A stretch of DNA of 64,000 bases, taken from assembly GCF_001613465.1 (NCBI RefSeq), contig NZ_BDCK01000024.1:124001-188000 (forward strand), in the 5' to 3' direction. Origin of the DNA: Nocardia niwae NBRC 108934 = DSM 45340. GTDB taxonomy: Bacteria > Actinomycetota > Actinomycetes > Mycobacteriales > Mycobacteriaceae. Below, one piece after another: positions 43,294 through 51,824 of this stretch. The position numbers were made by a program, and so were the translations under genes. The notes beneath the pieces are model-generated. The model was not told where the DNA came from. It searched no databases and saw only the letters and a list, made by a program, of their open reading frames with translations. Within the stretch, counting starts at the first letter, position 1. Every line of letters starts with the position of its first letter.

Positions 43294-43413
43294 CTACATG
43301 TGCCGGATCTTCAGGTATCGCCGCAGATCCGGGATCGACCGCACGCCGAGATACACTCCCGCCGCCACCAGCACGGCGACGACGGTCGTCGAGACCACTC
43401 CCACGGTTTCCAT
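43294..43413 (-). CDS. 39-residue membrane microprotein of the hydrogenase cluster (DUF6893-like)
   Basis: A short frame starting at ATG 43413 with AAGGAAG upstream. One hydrophobic helix (VVSTTVVAVLVAAGVYLGV, residues 6-24) is followed by a basic tail RSIPDLRRYLKIRHM. Small proteins of this shape (DUF6893, name from memory) occur in actinobacterial hydrogenase clusters. It may anchor the hydrogenase or an accessory factor to the membrane through the charged tail (inference). Spacing to its neighbours is 13 and 22 nt. Confidence 0.75.
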   Translation of the reverse strand: METVGVVSTTVVAVLVAAGVYLGVRSIPDLRRYLKIRHM

Positions 43414-43426
43414 AGCGGACTTCCTT

Positions 43427-44746
43427 TCATTCCTCGGTGCCGTCGAGCGGCTCCAGTTCGTCGGGCGCGAAATACAGATAGCGGCCGTACCATTCGTGCA
43501 GCTCGGCCGCCGGGTCGTCGTCCAGCACGACCCCGACGTGCGCCTGCCCGTCCACGTCCTCGTGGACCGACACGACCCGCGCGCACTGTCCGTCGAAGAA
43601 CAGGTCCTGGGCGTCGGCCCGGCGGGACGGATGCAGCCGGACCCGGCTGCCCTTGCGCACGAGCACGCCCGCGACCGGCACCGCGTCGAAGTCCGGGCGA
43701 ACGGCGCCGTCGGCCAGCGGGTCCCACCAATCGATGCCCTCGGGGATCTCCGGGATCAGACCCGGACCCCCGGCATGCGGATCGCGCAGCACCCCGTGTA
43801 GCTGCCGCATCGCGTCGGGCGACATGGCTTCGCAGCGGTCGATGATCTCCGCCGCGCGCGGATCGGTGGCGCGCGCCCGCGCCTTCTCCGCGTCGGTCAT
43901 GGTGAGGATCCGCAGCGTGAGGATCTCGTCGATCTCGGTGGAGTCGAACAGCGCGCCTTCGCTCTGCTCCGCGATCTCGGGGTGGTCGTAGAGGATGATC
44001 GGCGAGATCAGCAGCATGCTGTAGTCGCCGGGCGGGCCCGCGAGCACCGGGAAGCAGCGGTATCGATCGCAGCGGGCGGCCGCGGCCACCGCGTGCGGCG
44101 GCGGCTCGAGCAGCGAGACGAAATCGCCGCCGGTGATCTCCGCGAGGACGTGCGCGCCGATCAGCGAACGGGCGATGGCGTCGCGCTGGTCGGCCGCGGC
44201 CGCGCCGACGTTGCGCAGGATGACCGTCAGCCGCAGGAGACCGTCGTCCCGGTCGGCCGCCAGCTCCAGCTCACCCGCCAGGGGCAGCCTGCTCCGCACG
44301 AAAGTGCCCTGTCCGGGGCCGGCGATCTCCTCCCGATCGGAGCCGCCCGGGATGTCCAGTGATCGGACGAGGCGACCGGGCGTGACCGGGCCGACGGCGA
44401 CCTCCCGCTCGACCGCCTCGTCCCAGGACAGCCACGACCGCTCACCCTCGGTCAATTCGACGACCGGCGTGCCGTCCCCGTTCACCACTTGGCGGCGCTG
44501 GAGCTGAAGGAAGCGAACGGTCAGGGTCAGCTCGGGATGCTCGCCCGGGTCGATCAGGCACTGCGCCGACAGCGTCTCCTCCTCGCCGAGACCCGCGGCG
44601 GCGGCACCGGGCGGCCCCAGCACACCGAACTGCCATCGCGACTGGTTCTTGCGCGCGTCGGCGCGGTAGGGATAGAGCAGGTAGCCCTCGTAGAGCACCG
44701 CGTCGGCCACGGCACGGGCGCGGGCGCGGGCTTCGGCGGTGGTCAC
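43427..44746 (-). CDS. hydrogenase-cluster protein of unknown function
   Basis: A 439-residue soluble protein. The first two thirds (YEGYLLYPYRADARKNQSRW onward) look like an independent domain, followed by a C-terminal beta-rich part beginning near VLVRKGSRVRLHPSRRADAQD that reads like a small SH3-type barrel. No catalytic motif is recognised. Its ATG overlaps the stop of the DUF6084-like gene. Homologues sit in group 1h hydrogenase operons, which suggests a maturation or assembly role (inference). Confidence 0.75.
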   Translation of the reverse strand: MTTAEARARARAVADAVLYEGYLLYPYRADARKNQSRWQFGVLGPPGAAAAGLGEEETLSAQCLIDPGEHPELTLTVRFLQLQRRQVVNGDGTPVVELTEGERSWLSWDEAVEREVAVGPVTPGRLVRSLDIPGGSDREEIAGPGQGTFVRSRLPLAGELELAADRDDGLLRLTVILRNVGAAAADQRDAIARSLIGAHVLAEITGGDFVSLLEPPPHAVAAAARCDRYRCFPVLAGPPGDYSMLLISPIILYDHPEIAEQSEGALFDSTEIDEILTLRILTMTDAEKARARATDPRAAEIIDRCEAMSPDAMRQLHGVLRDPHAGGPGLIPEIPEGIDWWDPLADGAVRPDFDAVPVAGVLVRKGSRVRLHPSRRADAQDLFFDGQCARVVSVHEDVDGQAHVGVVLDDDPAAELHEWYGRYLYFAPDELEPLDGTEE

Positions 44747-45390
44747 GACGTCTCCTCGGCGCTGGTCAGCAGCCGGGTCACCGCGTCGTCGAAAGCGGGC
44801 AGGCCGTGGCCGGACTTGTAGGCGGCCAGGGCCCGCAGGGTGTCATTGTGCAGCCGCACCCACCCGGAATTCGGGAAGTACGCGGCCATCAGGTTCTGCC
44901 ACACCGACACGGGCATCTGGAACTTGTCCTCGCGATCCCACGGAATCTGCTGGATGGCGAATCCGGTGCTGCCCCGGATGAAGACGGTCCCGCTGAACAG
45001 GAACAGCAGTGGGACCACACCGTCACGCAACGCATGCAGATACTTCGATCCGGTCACCTCGAAGTCGTAGGTGCACGGCATCGGCAGATCCACTTCGGCG
45101 CCGCCGGTGAAGCTCGGAACCATCGTGGCGCAGTGCATCCAGAGAAACGAACGCTGCGTCTCGTGCCACCGCTCGCGCGGACCGAACAGATCGACCAGCC
45201 CCGCGGCCTCCTCGTCGGAGTAGCCGCGGCGGAACGGCTCGATGCGCACCTGAGCGCGCAGGGCGATGGCGTGCACGGGTTCCTCGGCGAGCGCGGCGAT
45301 GCCGACGCGCGCGGACAGGATCGGCGCGACGGCGTACGGCTCGGGTTTCATCTCGAGCACGGCGAAGGTCGTCGAGTACACCGGGCTCAT
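44743..45390 (-). CDS. hydrogenase-cluster protein, DUF6084-like
   Basis: A 215-residue protein beginning MSPVYSTTFAVLEMKPEPYAV, with RIEPFRRGYSDEEAAGLVDLFG and YDFEVTGSKYLHALRDG, matching the actinobacterial family I know as DUF6084. It overlaps both neighbours by 4 nt, so expression is tightly coupled. Activity is unknown. Confidence 0.8.
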   Translation of the reverse strand: MSPVYSTTFAVLEMKPEPYAVAPILSARVGIAALAEEPVHAIALRAQVRIEPFRRGYSDEEAAGLVDLFGPRERWHETQRSFLWMHCATMVPSFTGGAEVDLPMPCTYDFEVTGSKYLHALRDGVVPLLFLFSGTVFIRGSTGFAIQQIPWDREDKFQMPVSVWQNLMAAYFPNSGWVRLHNDTLRALAAYKSGHGLPAFDDAVTRLLTSAEETS

Positions 45391-46022
45391 GCCGCACCGC
45401 CGGATTTCGCGCGCGCCGACGCGTCGGCGAAGAACTCCTCCAGGTACCGGTGCACGTCCTGGCCGCCGTCGAAGCCGTGCCACAGCAGCCGCATCCGGCC
45501 GACGAACTCGTAGCAGGCGTCGATCGGAAGCAACAGGCAGGCGGCCTGTTCGGTCCGGCGGTCGGGCACTCGGATGAGCAGCGCTTCCACGTCGGGCGCG
45601 AGCACGTCCAGCTCCGGATGCCGGTGCAGGATCGCGTTCCACTGCTCCAACGGCAATTCCGATTCCGTCGCACCCGCGGGCCCGGGATAGAACGCCACCG
45701 TCCGGTCCAACGCGGAATTGCGGAAGAAGAACGCCAGGTTCACCGGGATCTCCAACGCGTCCCATTCCGCCGGGGTGATCGTGAAGCCCGGAAACGCGAG
45801 ATACCGGTCCGGCACCGCTCGATAGCGCAGCTCCGCGTTCTGGTCGACGAACAGCAGATAGCAGCCGCGGCACACGCACATCAGCTGCCTGCCTTCGACG
45901 TTCACGACGTGCTGGTGCCGGTCGGCGATCGGCTCCGCGCACATCTCGCACCGTTCGCCGGGCCGCGGCGCGGGCCTGCGGTCGGCGGCGATCCGCTGCA
46001 GCGCGCGAAACGGGGTACTCAC
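45387..46022 (-). CDS. hydrogenase-cluster zinc-ribbon protein, DUF5947-like
   Basis: A 211-residue protein with an N-terminal metal site: C25-x-x-C28 (RCEMCAEPI), His36/His38, and C51-x-x-C54 (CRGCYLLF), probably a zinc ribbon. The rest (LAFPGFTITPAEWDALEIPVNLAFFF) matches the family I know as DUF5947. The GTG start overlaps the NifU/Rieske gene stop. Role unknown; delivery of metal or assembly of the structural subunits are possibilities. Confidence 0.8.
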   Translation of the reverse strand: MSTPFRALQRIAADRRPAPRPGERCEMCAEPIADRHQHVVNVEGRQLMCVCRGCYLLFVDQNAELRYRAVPDRYLAFPGFTITPAEWDALEIPVNLAFFFRNSALDRTVAFYPGPAGATESELPLEQWNAILHRHPELDVLAPDVEALLIRVPDRRTEQAACLLLPIDACYEFVGRMRLLWHGFDGGQDVHRYLEEFFADASARAKSGGAA

Positions 46023-46930
46023 CCGTGCACCCCCACCGGCACCGCCACCGACAATTCGCCGGATCGCACGAGCACGGGAAGCGGCTCGAGATGCCCGTCG
46101 CCGTCGACCCGGGCGCCCGCGTGCACCACGTCGTAGTGCGCCCGGCAGGTCGGGCAGCGCAGCACCGCGTCACCGGCCGGGAATCCCACGCGCCGCTCCA
46201 GCGCCGCGCCGGCGAGGGAGCGGTCGCAGCCGGGACAGTGGTCCCGGTAGGCGTACAGTTCCTCACCCACCCGGCAAGCCAGCACGGTCAACCCGGCGAC
46301 GGCGAAGCCGCCCACCTCGCCGGCGCTCAGCGCGGCCAGTTCGGGGACCGCGACCCAGCTGCCGGACCGCGCGCCGTCCGCGCGCACGCGTGAGAACAGC
46401 GAGTCGGCGGAGATCACCCCCGCCGACTCCGTCTGCGCGGCGACGACTTCGATGGACTCGATTTCCGGCGCCGCCGCCCGGACGGCGTCCTCGACGGCCA
46501 GTTCGAGCGTCACCGACGAGGACGGACAGCTCTTGCAACTGCCCGCCAATTCCAAGCGGACCACTCCGTCGACGATCTCCACCAGGTGGACGTCACCACC
46601 GTGCGAACCGAGGTAGGGACGCACGCTGTCCAGCGCGGTCCGCACCCGGGTGTCCACGTCGTGCGGGTGCAGCCCGTGCACGAGCAGCAGGCTCGCCACC
46701 AGATCGTCCCCGGCCAATCGCTCGACCGCCTCCGCGTCGAGCAGACCGACGACGCGGGTCAGGCCCGCCCCGTAGAGCTCGACCAGTTCGCGTACGAGTT
46801 GCTCGGCGCGTTCGCGGGCGAGCGCGCCGCCCGCCGAACTCGCCTCCAGCAAGGTCTCGATGCGATCACCGGCTTCCCGCCACCGGGCGTCACCGGGCGT
46901 TGCGTCGTCCGGGCGATCCTCCACCGTCAC
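46019..46930 (-). CDS. NifU-like / Rieske-like fusion protein
   Basis: A 303-residue protein from a GTG start. After a helical N-terminal part, residues about 95-160 form a NifU C-terminal domain with C132-x-x-C135 (GSCKSCPSS), used for Fe-S cluster transfer. Residues about 190-290 have the Rieske fold pattern, but the ligand motifs read C232-P-G-C235 and C259-P-T-C262, where a true Rieske protein has C-x-H and C-x-x-H. The His ligands are thus replaced by Cys, giving a rubredoxin-like four-cysteine set. It follows the large-subunit gene by 26 nt. It may mature the hydrogenase clusters or carry electrons from it (inference). Confidence 0.85.
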   Translation of the reverse strand: MTVEDRPDDATPGDARWREAGDRIETLLEASSAGGALARERAEQLVRELVELYGAGLTRVVGLLDAEAVERLAGDDLVASLLLVHGLHPHDVDTRVRTALDSVRPYLGSHGGDVHLVEIVDGVVRLELAGSCKSCPSSSVTLELAVEDAVRAAAPEIESIEVVAAQTESAGVISADSLFSRVRADGARSGSWVAVPELAALSAGEVGGFAVAGLTVLACRVGEELYAYRDHCPGCDRSLAGAALERRVGFPAGDAVLRCPTCRAHYDVVHAGARVDGDGHLEPLPVLVRSGELSVAVPVGVHG

Positions 46931-46956
46931 CTCCGGTCGTTGCGCCCGACGCGGAC

Positions 46957-48753
46957 TCACTCGGGGGTGAGCGTCTGCGTCGGAGAGTGCAGTTGCTCCA
47001 GCGACTTGCCCTTGCCGAGATACATGTGCACGCCGCACGGCAGGCACGGATCGAAACTGCGCACGGTGCGCATGACGTCGATGCCCTTGAAGTGCTCGCG
47101 GTCGTTCTCCTCGAAGATCGGCTGGCCCTGCACCGCGTCCTCGTAGGGCCCGGGCGTGCCGTAGCTGTCGCGTGGGCTGGCGTTCCACGGGGTCGGCGGA
47201 TACGGGTGGTAGTTGGCGATCTTGCCGTCCCGGATCACCATGTGATGCGACAGCACGCCGCGCACCGCCTCGGTGAAGCCACAGCCGATGCCCTCCTCGG
47301 GGACCTCGAACTTCTCCCAGGTCTTGGTGTGGCCGGCCCGGATCTCCGCCATCGCCTTCTCCGCGAAATGCAGCGCGCAGGCCGCCGCGTACGCCTGGAA
47401 GTAGGTGCGCGCGCGGTTGCGCTCGAGCGTGTTGCTGCCGTGCACCGGGATCTTCCATTCCAGCGTGACGGGGCCCTTCAGCGCGGTCTTGGGCAGGTTG
47501 ATCTGCACGCTGTTCCCGGTCGCCTTCACGTAACCGATGTCGATCAGGTTGGCCAGCGCCGTCGCCCACAGTCGGGCCAGCGGGCCACCGCCGGTGTCCA
47601 GGGAGAGGTGGTCGGTGCCGTCGAACCAGCGCGGCGACATGACCCAGCTGTACTTCTCGTCCAGGTCGCGTTTCTGCGGCCGGGGGTTGGTGTGCTGGTT
47701 CCAGGGATGGCGCCGGTCCACCGGGTTGCCCAGCGGATCGGTCTTCACGAACATCTCCTGATCGGTCCAGTCCTCGTAGTACGAACTGCCCAGCAGGATC
47801 CGCAGGCCCAGGTTGATGTCTACCAGGGAAGTGGTCAACAGTTTGCCGTCGACGACGACGCCGGGGGTGACGAACATCTTGCGCCCCCAGTCCGCCATGT
47901 CCTTGTACTCGAAGTTGCAGACCTCCGGGTCTTGGAACGAGCCCCAGCAACCGAGCAGCGTGCGCCGCAGACCGACCTTCTCGTATCCCGGCAGCGCCTC
48001 GTAGAAGAAGTCGAACAGATCGTCGTGCATCGGCACGACCTTCTTCATGAACTCCACATAGCGCATCAGCCGGGACATGTAGTCGGTCATCAACTGGATC
48101 GTCGCGACCGTGCCCGGTCCACCGGGATACAGCGTGGACGGGTGGACGTGCCTGCCTTCCATCAGGCAGAACATCTCCCGCGTGATCCGGCTGACCTGCA
48201 GCGCCTCCCGGTAGAAGTCACCGGTGAACGGGTTGAGCGCCCGCATGATGTCGGCGATCGTGCGATACCCGTGGTCGCCCGCGTGCGGCGCCTCGGTGTT
48301 CTCCGCCCTGGCCAGCACGCCGGGGTTGGTCTCGGACACCATCTTCTCGCAGTAGTCCACGCCGACCAGGTTCTCCTGGAAGATGTTGTGGTCGAACATG
48401 TACTCGGCGGCCTCGCCCAGGTTGACGACCCACTCGCCGAGGTGCGGCGGCCGCACGCCGTAGGCCATGTTCTGGCAGTAGCACGAACAGGTGGCGTGGT
48501 TGTCGCCGCAGATGCCGCAGATGCGGCTGGTGATGAAGTGCGCGTCGCGCGGGTCCTTGCCCTTCATGAAGATCGAGTAGCCGCGGAAGATGGACGAGGT
48601 GCTGTGGCACTCGACCACTTCGCGATTCTCGAAGTCGATCTTGGTGTAGATGCCGAGGCTGCCGACGATGCGAGTGATCGGGTCCCACGCCATCTCGACG
48701 AGTCGATCCGGCTCGATCGTTTTGTGCGACGGCTCCGGGATGATCTGTGTCAT
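46957..48753 (-). CDS. hhyL: [NiFe]-hydrogenase large subunit, group 1h
   Basis: The 598-residue catalytic subunit binds the NiFe centre through C79/C82 (SRICGICGDNHATCS) and C570/C573 (DPCLPCGVHMYLGKG). The long L2 form with MYLGKG, and the extra cysteines in TCSCYCQN, are typical of actinobacterial high-affinity group 1h (group 5) enzymes that oxidise atmospheric H2. About 22 residues after H576 form the tail expected to be removed by the encoded protease. GGAGGATCT precedes the ATG. The small subunit lies 11 nt upstream. Confidence 0.95.
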   Translation of the reverse strand: MTQIIPEPSHKTIEPDRLVEMAWDPITRIVGSLGIYTKIDFENREVVECHSTSSIFRGYSIFMKGKDPRDAHFITSRICGICGDNHATCSCYCQNMAYGVRPPHLGEWVVNLGEAAEYMFDHNIFQENLVGVDYCEKMVSETNPGVLARAENTEAPHAGDHGYRTIADIMRALNPFTGDFYREALQVSRITREMFCLMEGRHVHPSTLYPGGPGTVATIQLMTDYMSRLMRYVEFMKKVVPMHDDLFDFFYEALPGYEKVGLRRTLLGCWGSFQDPEVCNFEYKDMADWGRKMFVTPGVVVDGKLLTTSLVDINLGLRILLGSSYYEDWTDQEMFVKTDPLGNPVDRRHPWNQHTNPRPQKRDLDEKYSWVMSPRWFDGTDHLSLDTGGGPLARLWATALANLIDIGYVKATGNSVQINLPKTALKGPVTLEWKIPVHGSNTLERNRARTYFQAYAAACALHFAEKAMAEIRAGHTKTWEKFEVPEEGIGCGFTEAVRGVLSHHMVIRDGKIANYHPYPPTPWNASPRDSYGTPGPYEDAVQGQPIFEENDREHFKGIDVMRTVRSFDPCLPCGVHMYLGKGKSLEQLHSPTQTLTPE

Positions 48754-48764
48754 CAGAGATCCTC

Positions 48765-49820
48765 CTACCAGGTGCGGGTCGCGCCGGTCTCCAGCTTCCG
48801 GCCCCGGTGCCGCCAATGCGGCTCCTTGTCGACCGTGCGTCCGGTGATATGCCGGAGGCTGCGGATCACCGATCCGTAGAGCCCCGATGCGGTGGACGAG
48901 AATTTGCCGCCGGGCGGTTCGTCCATGAACGGCATGAACTTGTCCGGGAACCCCGGCATGGTGCAGCCGATGCAGATGCCGCCGACGTTCGGGCAGCCGC
49001 CCAAGCCGTTGATCCAGCCGCGCTTGGGGACGTTGCACTTGACCACCGGCCCCCAGCAGCCCAGCTTCACAATGCATTTCGGCGAGCCGTACTCGGTGGC
49101 GAACTCACCCTGCTCGTAGTAGCCCGCGCGGTCGCAGCCCTCGTGCACGGTCGCGCCGAACAGCCACTTTGGCCGCAGCGCGTCGTCCAGGGGGATCATC
49201 GGCGCCTGTCCGGTGGCCATATAGAGCAGATAGGTGAGCGTCTCGGACATGTTGTCCGGCTGGATCGGGCAGCCCGGTACGCAGACGATCGGAATGCCCG
49301 CTTTGCTCTTCCAGTCCCAGCCGAGATAGTCCGGCACGCCCATCGCACCGGTCGGGTTGCCCGCCATCGCGTGGATGCCACCGTAGGTCGCGCAGGTGCC
49401 CGCCGCCACGATGGCCGTGGCCTTCGGCGCGAGCCGGTCCAGCCATTCGCTGGTCGTCATGGGCTGGCCGGTGGCGGGATTGTTGCCGAACCCGCACCAG
49501 TAGCCCTCTTCCTTGAGTTGCTCGTTCGGGATCGAGCCCTCGACCACCAGAACGAACGGTTCGAGTTCCCCACGGTCGGCCTTGAAGAACCACTCCAGGA
49601 AATCGTCCGCACCGCCGTTGGGGCCGCACTCGAAGTCGATCAGCGGCCAATGCACGGCGATCTTGGGCAGACCGGGGAGCGCGCCGAGGGCGATCTCTTC
49701 GACGCTCGGCTGCGTGGCCGCCGTCAAGGCGACCGAATCACCGTCACAACTGAGTCCCGCGTTGATCCAGAGAACGTGGATCAGCGTCTCTTCGGCTCGT
49801 ACTGCTTCCTGAGTGGGCAT
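48765..49820 (-). CDS. hhyS: [NiFe]-hydrogenase small subunit, group 1h
   Basis: The 351-residue electron-transfer subunit. Near the start, GLSCDGDSV places C25 and D28 at the proximal cluster; a three-Cys/one-Asp ligation is known from the Ralstonia actinobacterial-type enzyme. Further clusters use cysteines in FECGPNG, GTCATYGG, VPGCPIQP, HEGCDRAGYY, KLGCWGPVVKCN and NVGGICIGCTMPGF. There is no twin-arginine signal, so the enzyme stays on the cytoplasmic side, as described for group 1h. The ATG at 49820 has GGAAGGTGG upstream. Confidence 0.95.
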   Translation of the reverse strand: MPTQEAVRAEETLIHVLWINAGLSCDGDSVALTAATQPSVEEIALGALPGLPKIAVHWPLIDFECGPNGGADDFLEWFFKADRGELEPFVLVVEGSIPNEQLKEEGYWCGFGNNPATGQPMTTSEWLDRLAPKATAIVAAGTCATYGGIHAMAGNPTGAMGVPDYLGWDWKSKAGIPIVCVPGCPIQPDNMSETLTYLLYMATGQAPMIPLDDALRPKWLFGATVHEGCDRAGYYEQGEFATEYGSPKCIVKLGCWGPVVKCNVPKRGWINGLGGCPNVGGICIGCTMPGFPDKFMPFMDEPPGGKFSSTASGLYGSVIRSLRHITGRTVDKEPHWRHRGRKLETGATRTW

Positions 49821-49891
49821 TCTCGCCACCTTCCGCAGCGGACCACCGGGGGCCGAATCTCACCTTTCTCGAAGAAGGGGTCACCCGTAGA

Positions 49892-49907
49892 TGTGATCCT
49901 GATCACT
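49892..49907. promoter_or_regulatory. CRP/GlxR-type operator upstream of hhyS
   Basis: TGTGA-N6-TCACT contains the perfect inner palindrome GTGATC-CT-GATCAC and matches the cAMP-receptor-protein consensus TGTGA-N6-TCACA at all but one position. It lies in the 92-bp gap between hypB and hhyS, 72 bp before the hhyS start, and suggests a separate regulated promoter for the structural genes. Confidence 0.65.
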
Positions 49908-49912
49908 TCACT

Positions 49913-50779
49913 TTAAGCGTGCCCGGCGGCTTCCTCAAGCGCCGCCGGATCGGCCGCGCCACGCCGCGCGACCAGCCAGTCGTACCAGGTAGACAGGCCT
50001 TTACCGCTGCTCACCGACAGCGGGAGGACCTCGACGCCGGGGTGTATCGAATGGATGTACTCCCGGCATCGGTCCAGGTCGAAATCGACATAGGGCAGCA
50101 GGTCGGTCTTGTTCACCAGCACCAATCCCGCCGCCTGGAACATGTGCGGATATTTCAGCGGCTTGTCGGTCCCCTCGGTCACCGAGATGACCACCACCTT
50201 CTCCCGCTCCCCCAGGTCGAACAGCGCCGGGCAGACCAGGTTGCCGACGTTCTCCACGAACAGCAGCGTGCCCGGTGCGGGGTCGAGCGCCTCCAGCGCG
50301 CGATACATCATCTCGGCGTCCAGGTGACATCCCGCGCCGGTATTGACCTGCACGACGCGGCACCCCGTGGCCTTGATCCGTTCGGCGTCGAGCAGCGTGG
50401 CCTGATCGCCCTCGATCACCGCGATCGGGGACTGGCCGGACTCGCGGATGGTGCGCTCCAGCAGCGTGGTCTTGCCCGCGCCCGGCGAGCTGGTCATGTT
50501 GAGCGCGACGATGCCGCGCTCGGCCAGCCAGGCTCGGTTGCGCTGCGCCAGTTCGTCGTTCTTGGCCAGCACCTTCAGTTCCAGGGTGACCGTCTCAGTC
50601 GCGGGCAGGTGGACGTGATCGGCATCCGGGCCGTGTGCATGCTCGTGCGGGTGGTGGTGGTCACGTGCGTGCTGATGGTCCGCCGCGTGGGCGTGTTCGT
50701 GCCCTTCGGCGTGCTGGCGGTCGTGCGGGACACGAATCAGCGCGGCGGCGTCGTCGCCGCACCCGCAGGTTGCGCACAT
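49913..50779 (-). CDS. hypB: nickel GTPase HypB
   Basis: The 288-residue GTPase inserts nickel with HypA. It starts with the high-affinity nickel motif MCATCGCG, followed by a His-rich stretch (14 His between residues 23 and 57) that can store nickel, then the P-loop SSPGAGKTT (97-105) and NKTD. It overlaps hypA by 43 nt and is separated from the structural genes by a gap with its own operator. Confidence 0.96.
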   Translation of the reverse strand: MCATCGCGDDAAALIRVPHDRQHAEGHEHAHAADHQHARDHHHPHEHAHGPDADHVHLPATETVTLELKVLAKNDELAQRNRAWLAERGIVALNMTSSPGAGKTTLLERTIRESGQSPIAVIEGDQATLLDAERIKATGCRVVQVNTGAGCHLDAEMMYRALEALDPAPGTLLFVENVGNLVCPALFDLGEREKVVVISVTEGTDKPLKYPHMFQAAGLVLVNKTDLLPYVDFDLDRCREYIHSIHPGVEVLPLSVSSGKGLSTWYDWLVARRGAADPAALEEAAGHA

Positions 50780-51111
50780 GCCTCACTCACCTCCATGGAT
50801 CGGATACGCAGCTCGCGCCCGGAACGGATCTCGACATCGGCGCTGCCGCAGGGACACAGCAGGATCGGGTCGCGCAGGCGGAATTCGGCGCCGCAGGTCC
50901 GGCAGGCCGCGACTCCGGGCATCTCCACCACAACAAGGTCGGCGCCCTCGGCGACGGTCGCCTCGGCCGCCACCTCGAAACAGAACCGCATGGCCTCCGG
51001 CACGACGGCGCACAGCGCGCCGACTTCGACGGTGACGGAGTGGACCCGTCGGCCCGCCGCGTGCTCACAGACGGCGTCGATGACGCTGCGCGTGATGGCC
51101 ATCTCGTGCAT
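50737..51111 (-). CDS. hypA: nickel metallochaperone HypA
   Basis: A 124-residue protein starting MHEM; His2 is the nickel ligand, which fixes the start at 51111 rather than 27 nt upstream. The zinc site is C70-R-T-C73 and C86-P-C88: the second pair is CxC instead of the normal CxxC, one residue short. The C-terminal tail overlaps hypB by 43 nt. It is the first gene of the hydrogenase operon. Confidence 0.93.
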   Translation of the reverse strand: MHEMAITRSVIDAVCEHAAGRRVHSVTVEVGALCAVVPEAMRFCFEVAAEATVAEGADLVVVEMPGVAACRTCGAEFRLRDPILLCPCGSADVEIRSGRELRIRSMEVSEACAQPAGAATTPPR

Positions 51112-51334
51112 CCCGACCTCGATTCCTCGAGTGGACAACCTTGAGGCTACTCCTGGGCAAACCGGCTGAGGGGCAGATTCCGGATGCTCGGCGCGCTTCT
51201 GCGGGGCAAGGGGATATCAGCGACGCCGCGGCCGGGATCTCCCTCCGGACCCCTGCCGCCCGGCGGCAAACACCTCGTGCTTACCCGCCCACCGATGCAT
51301 CACACCCGCGTCGCCGACGCGGACGAGCGGAAGT

Positions 51335-51709
51335 TCAGTCGTGGTCGACCGCGGCCCGGACAGCGCCGCTGTTCGCATCAATCGTGACGTCGTGCTCCAC
51401 GCCCGCGGGCGTGACGATCTCCACTTCCCAGACCGCGACGCCGCGGTCGGCGTCGAGTTCGGTGGACCGGACCCGCCCGCCCGGGACGGCTGCGAGCGCC
51501 TTGTCGATGGCCTGCTGCCTGCTGACGCCGGTGTCGGCCACCAGCGACCAGTCCGCCAGGGACGAGCGGAAGGCGACGGTGTGGCCGTCCGGACCGCCGG
51601 TGGCGACCGCGGCGAGGACGGCGCTCAGGCCGACGACGGCAGCCGCGACGGCCGTGCCGACGATGAGCCAGCGGAGACCGGCGTAGGCACGGCGGAATAC
51701 GGTTGTCAT
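51335..51709 (-). CDS. PepSY-domain membrane-anchored protein
   Basis: A 124-residue protein with an N-terminal membrane helix (LRWLIVGTAVAAAVVGLSAVLA) and an outside PepSY domain (SRQQAIDKALAAVPGGRVRSTELD, then WEVEIVTPAGVEHDVTIDANSG). AGGAGG precedes the ATG. It is divergent from a two-component system with direct repeats between them, so it is probably regulated by it. PepSY proteins often modulate proteases or sensors at the cell surface. Confidence 0.85.
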   Translation of the reverse strand: MTTVFRRAYAGLRWLIVGTAVAAAVVGLSAVLAAVATGGPDGHTVAFRSSLADWSLVADTGVSRQQAIDKALAAVPGGRVRSTELDADRGVAVWEVEIVTPAGVEHDVTIDANSGAVRAAVDHD

Positions 51710-51764
51710 GCGAAACCTCCTGCGGGGGTGCTGATCTGGAATGCGTTCACCTTGTCGCACGGAG

Positions 51765-51791
51765 CTGAAGGCCCGCTGAAGCGACCTGAAG
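51765..51791. promoter_or_regulatory. CTGAAG direct repeats, likely response-regulator operator
   Basis: CTGAAG occurs at 51765-51770, 51776-51781 and 51786-51791, with periods of 11 and 10 bp, in the divergent region between the PepSY gene and the response regulator. One-turn-spaced direct repeats are typical for OmpR-family binding. Confidence 0.65.
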
Positions 51792-51824
51792 ACGGTTTCA
51801 GGGTCGGTCTGCCACTCTTGGTGG

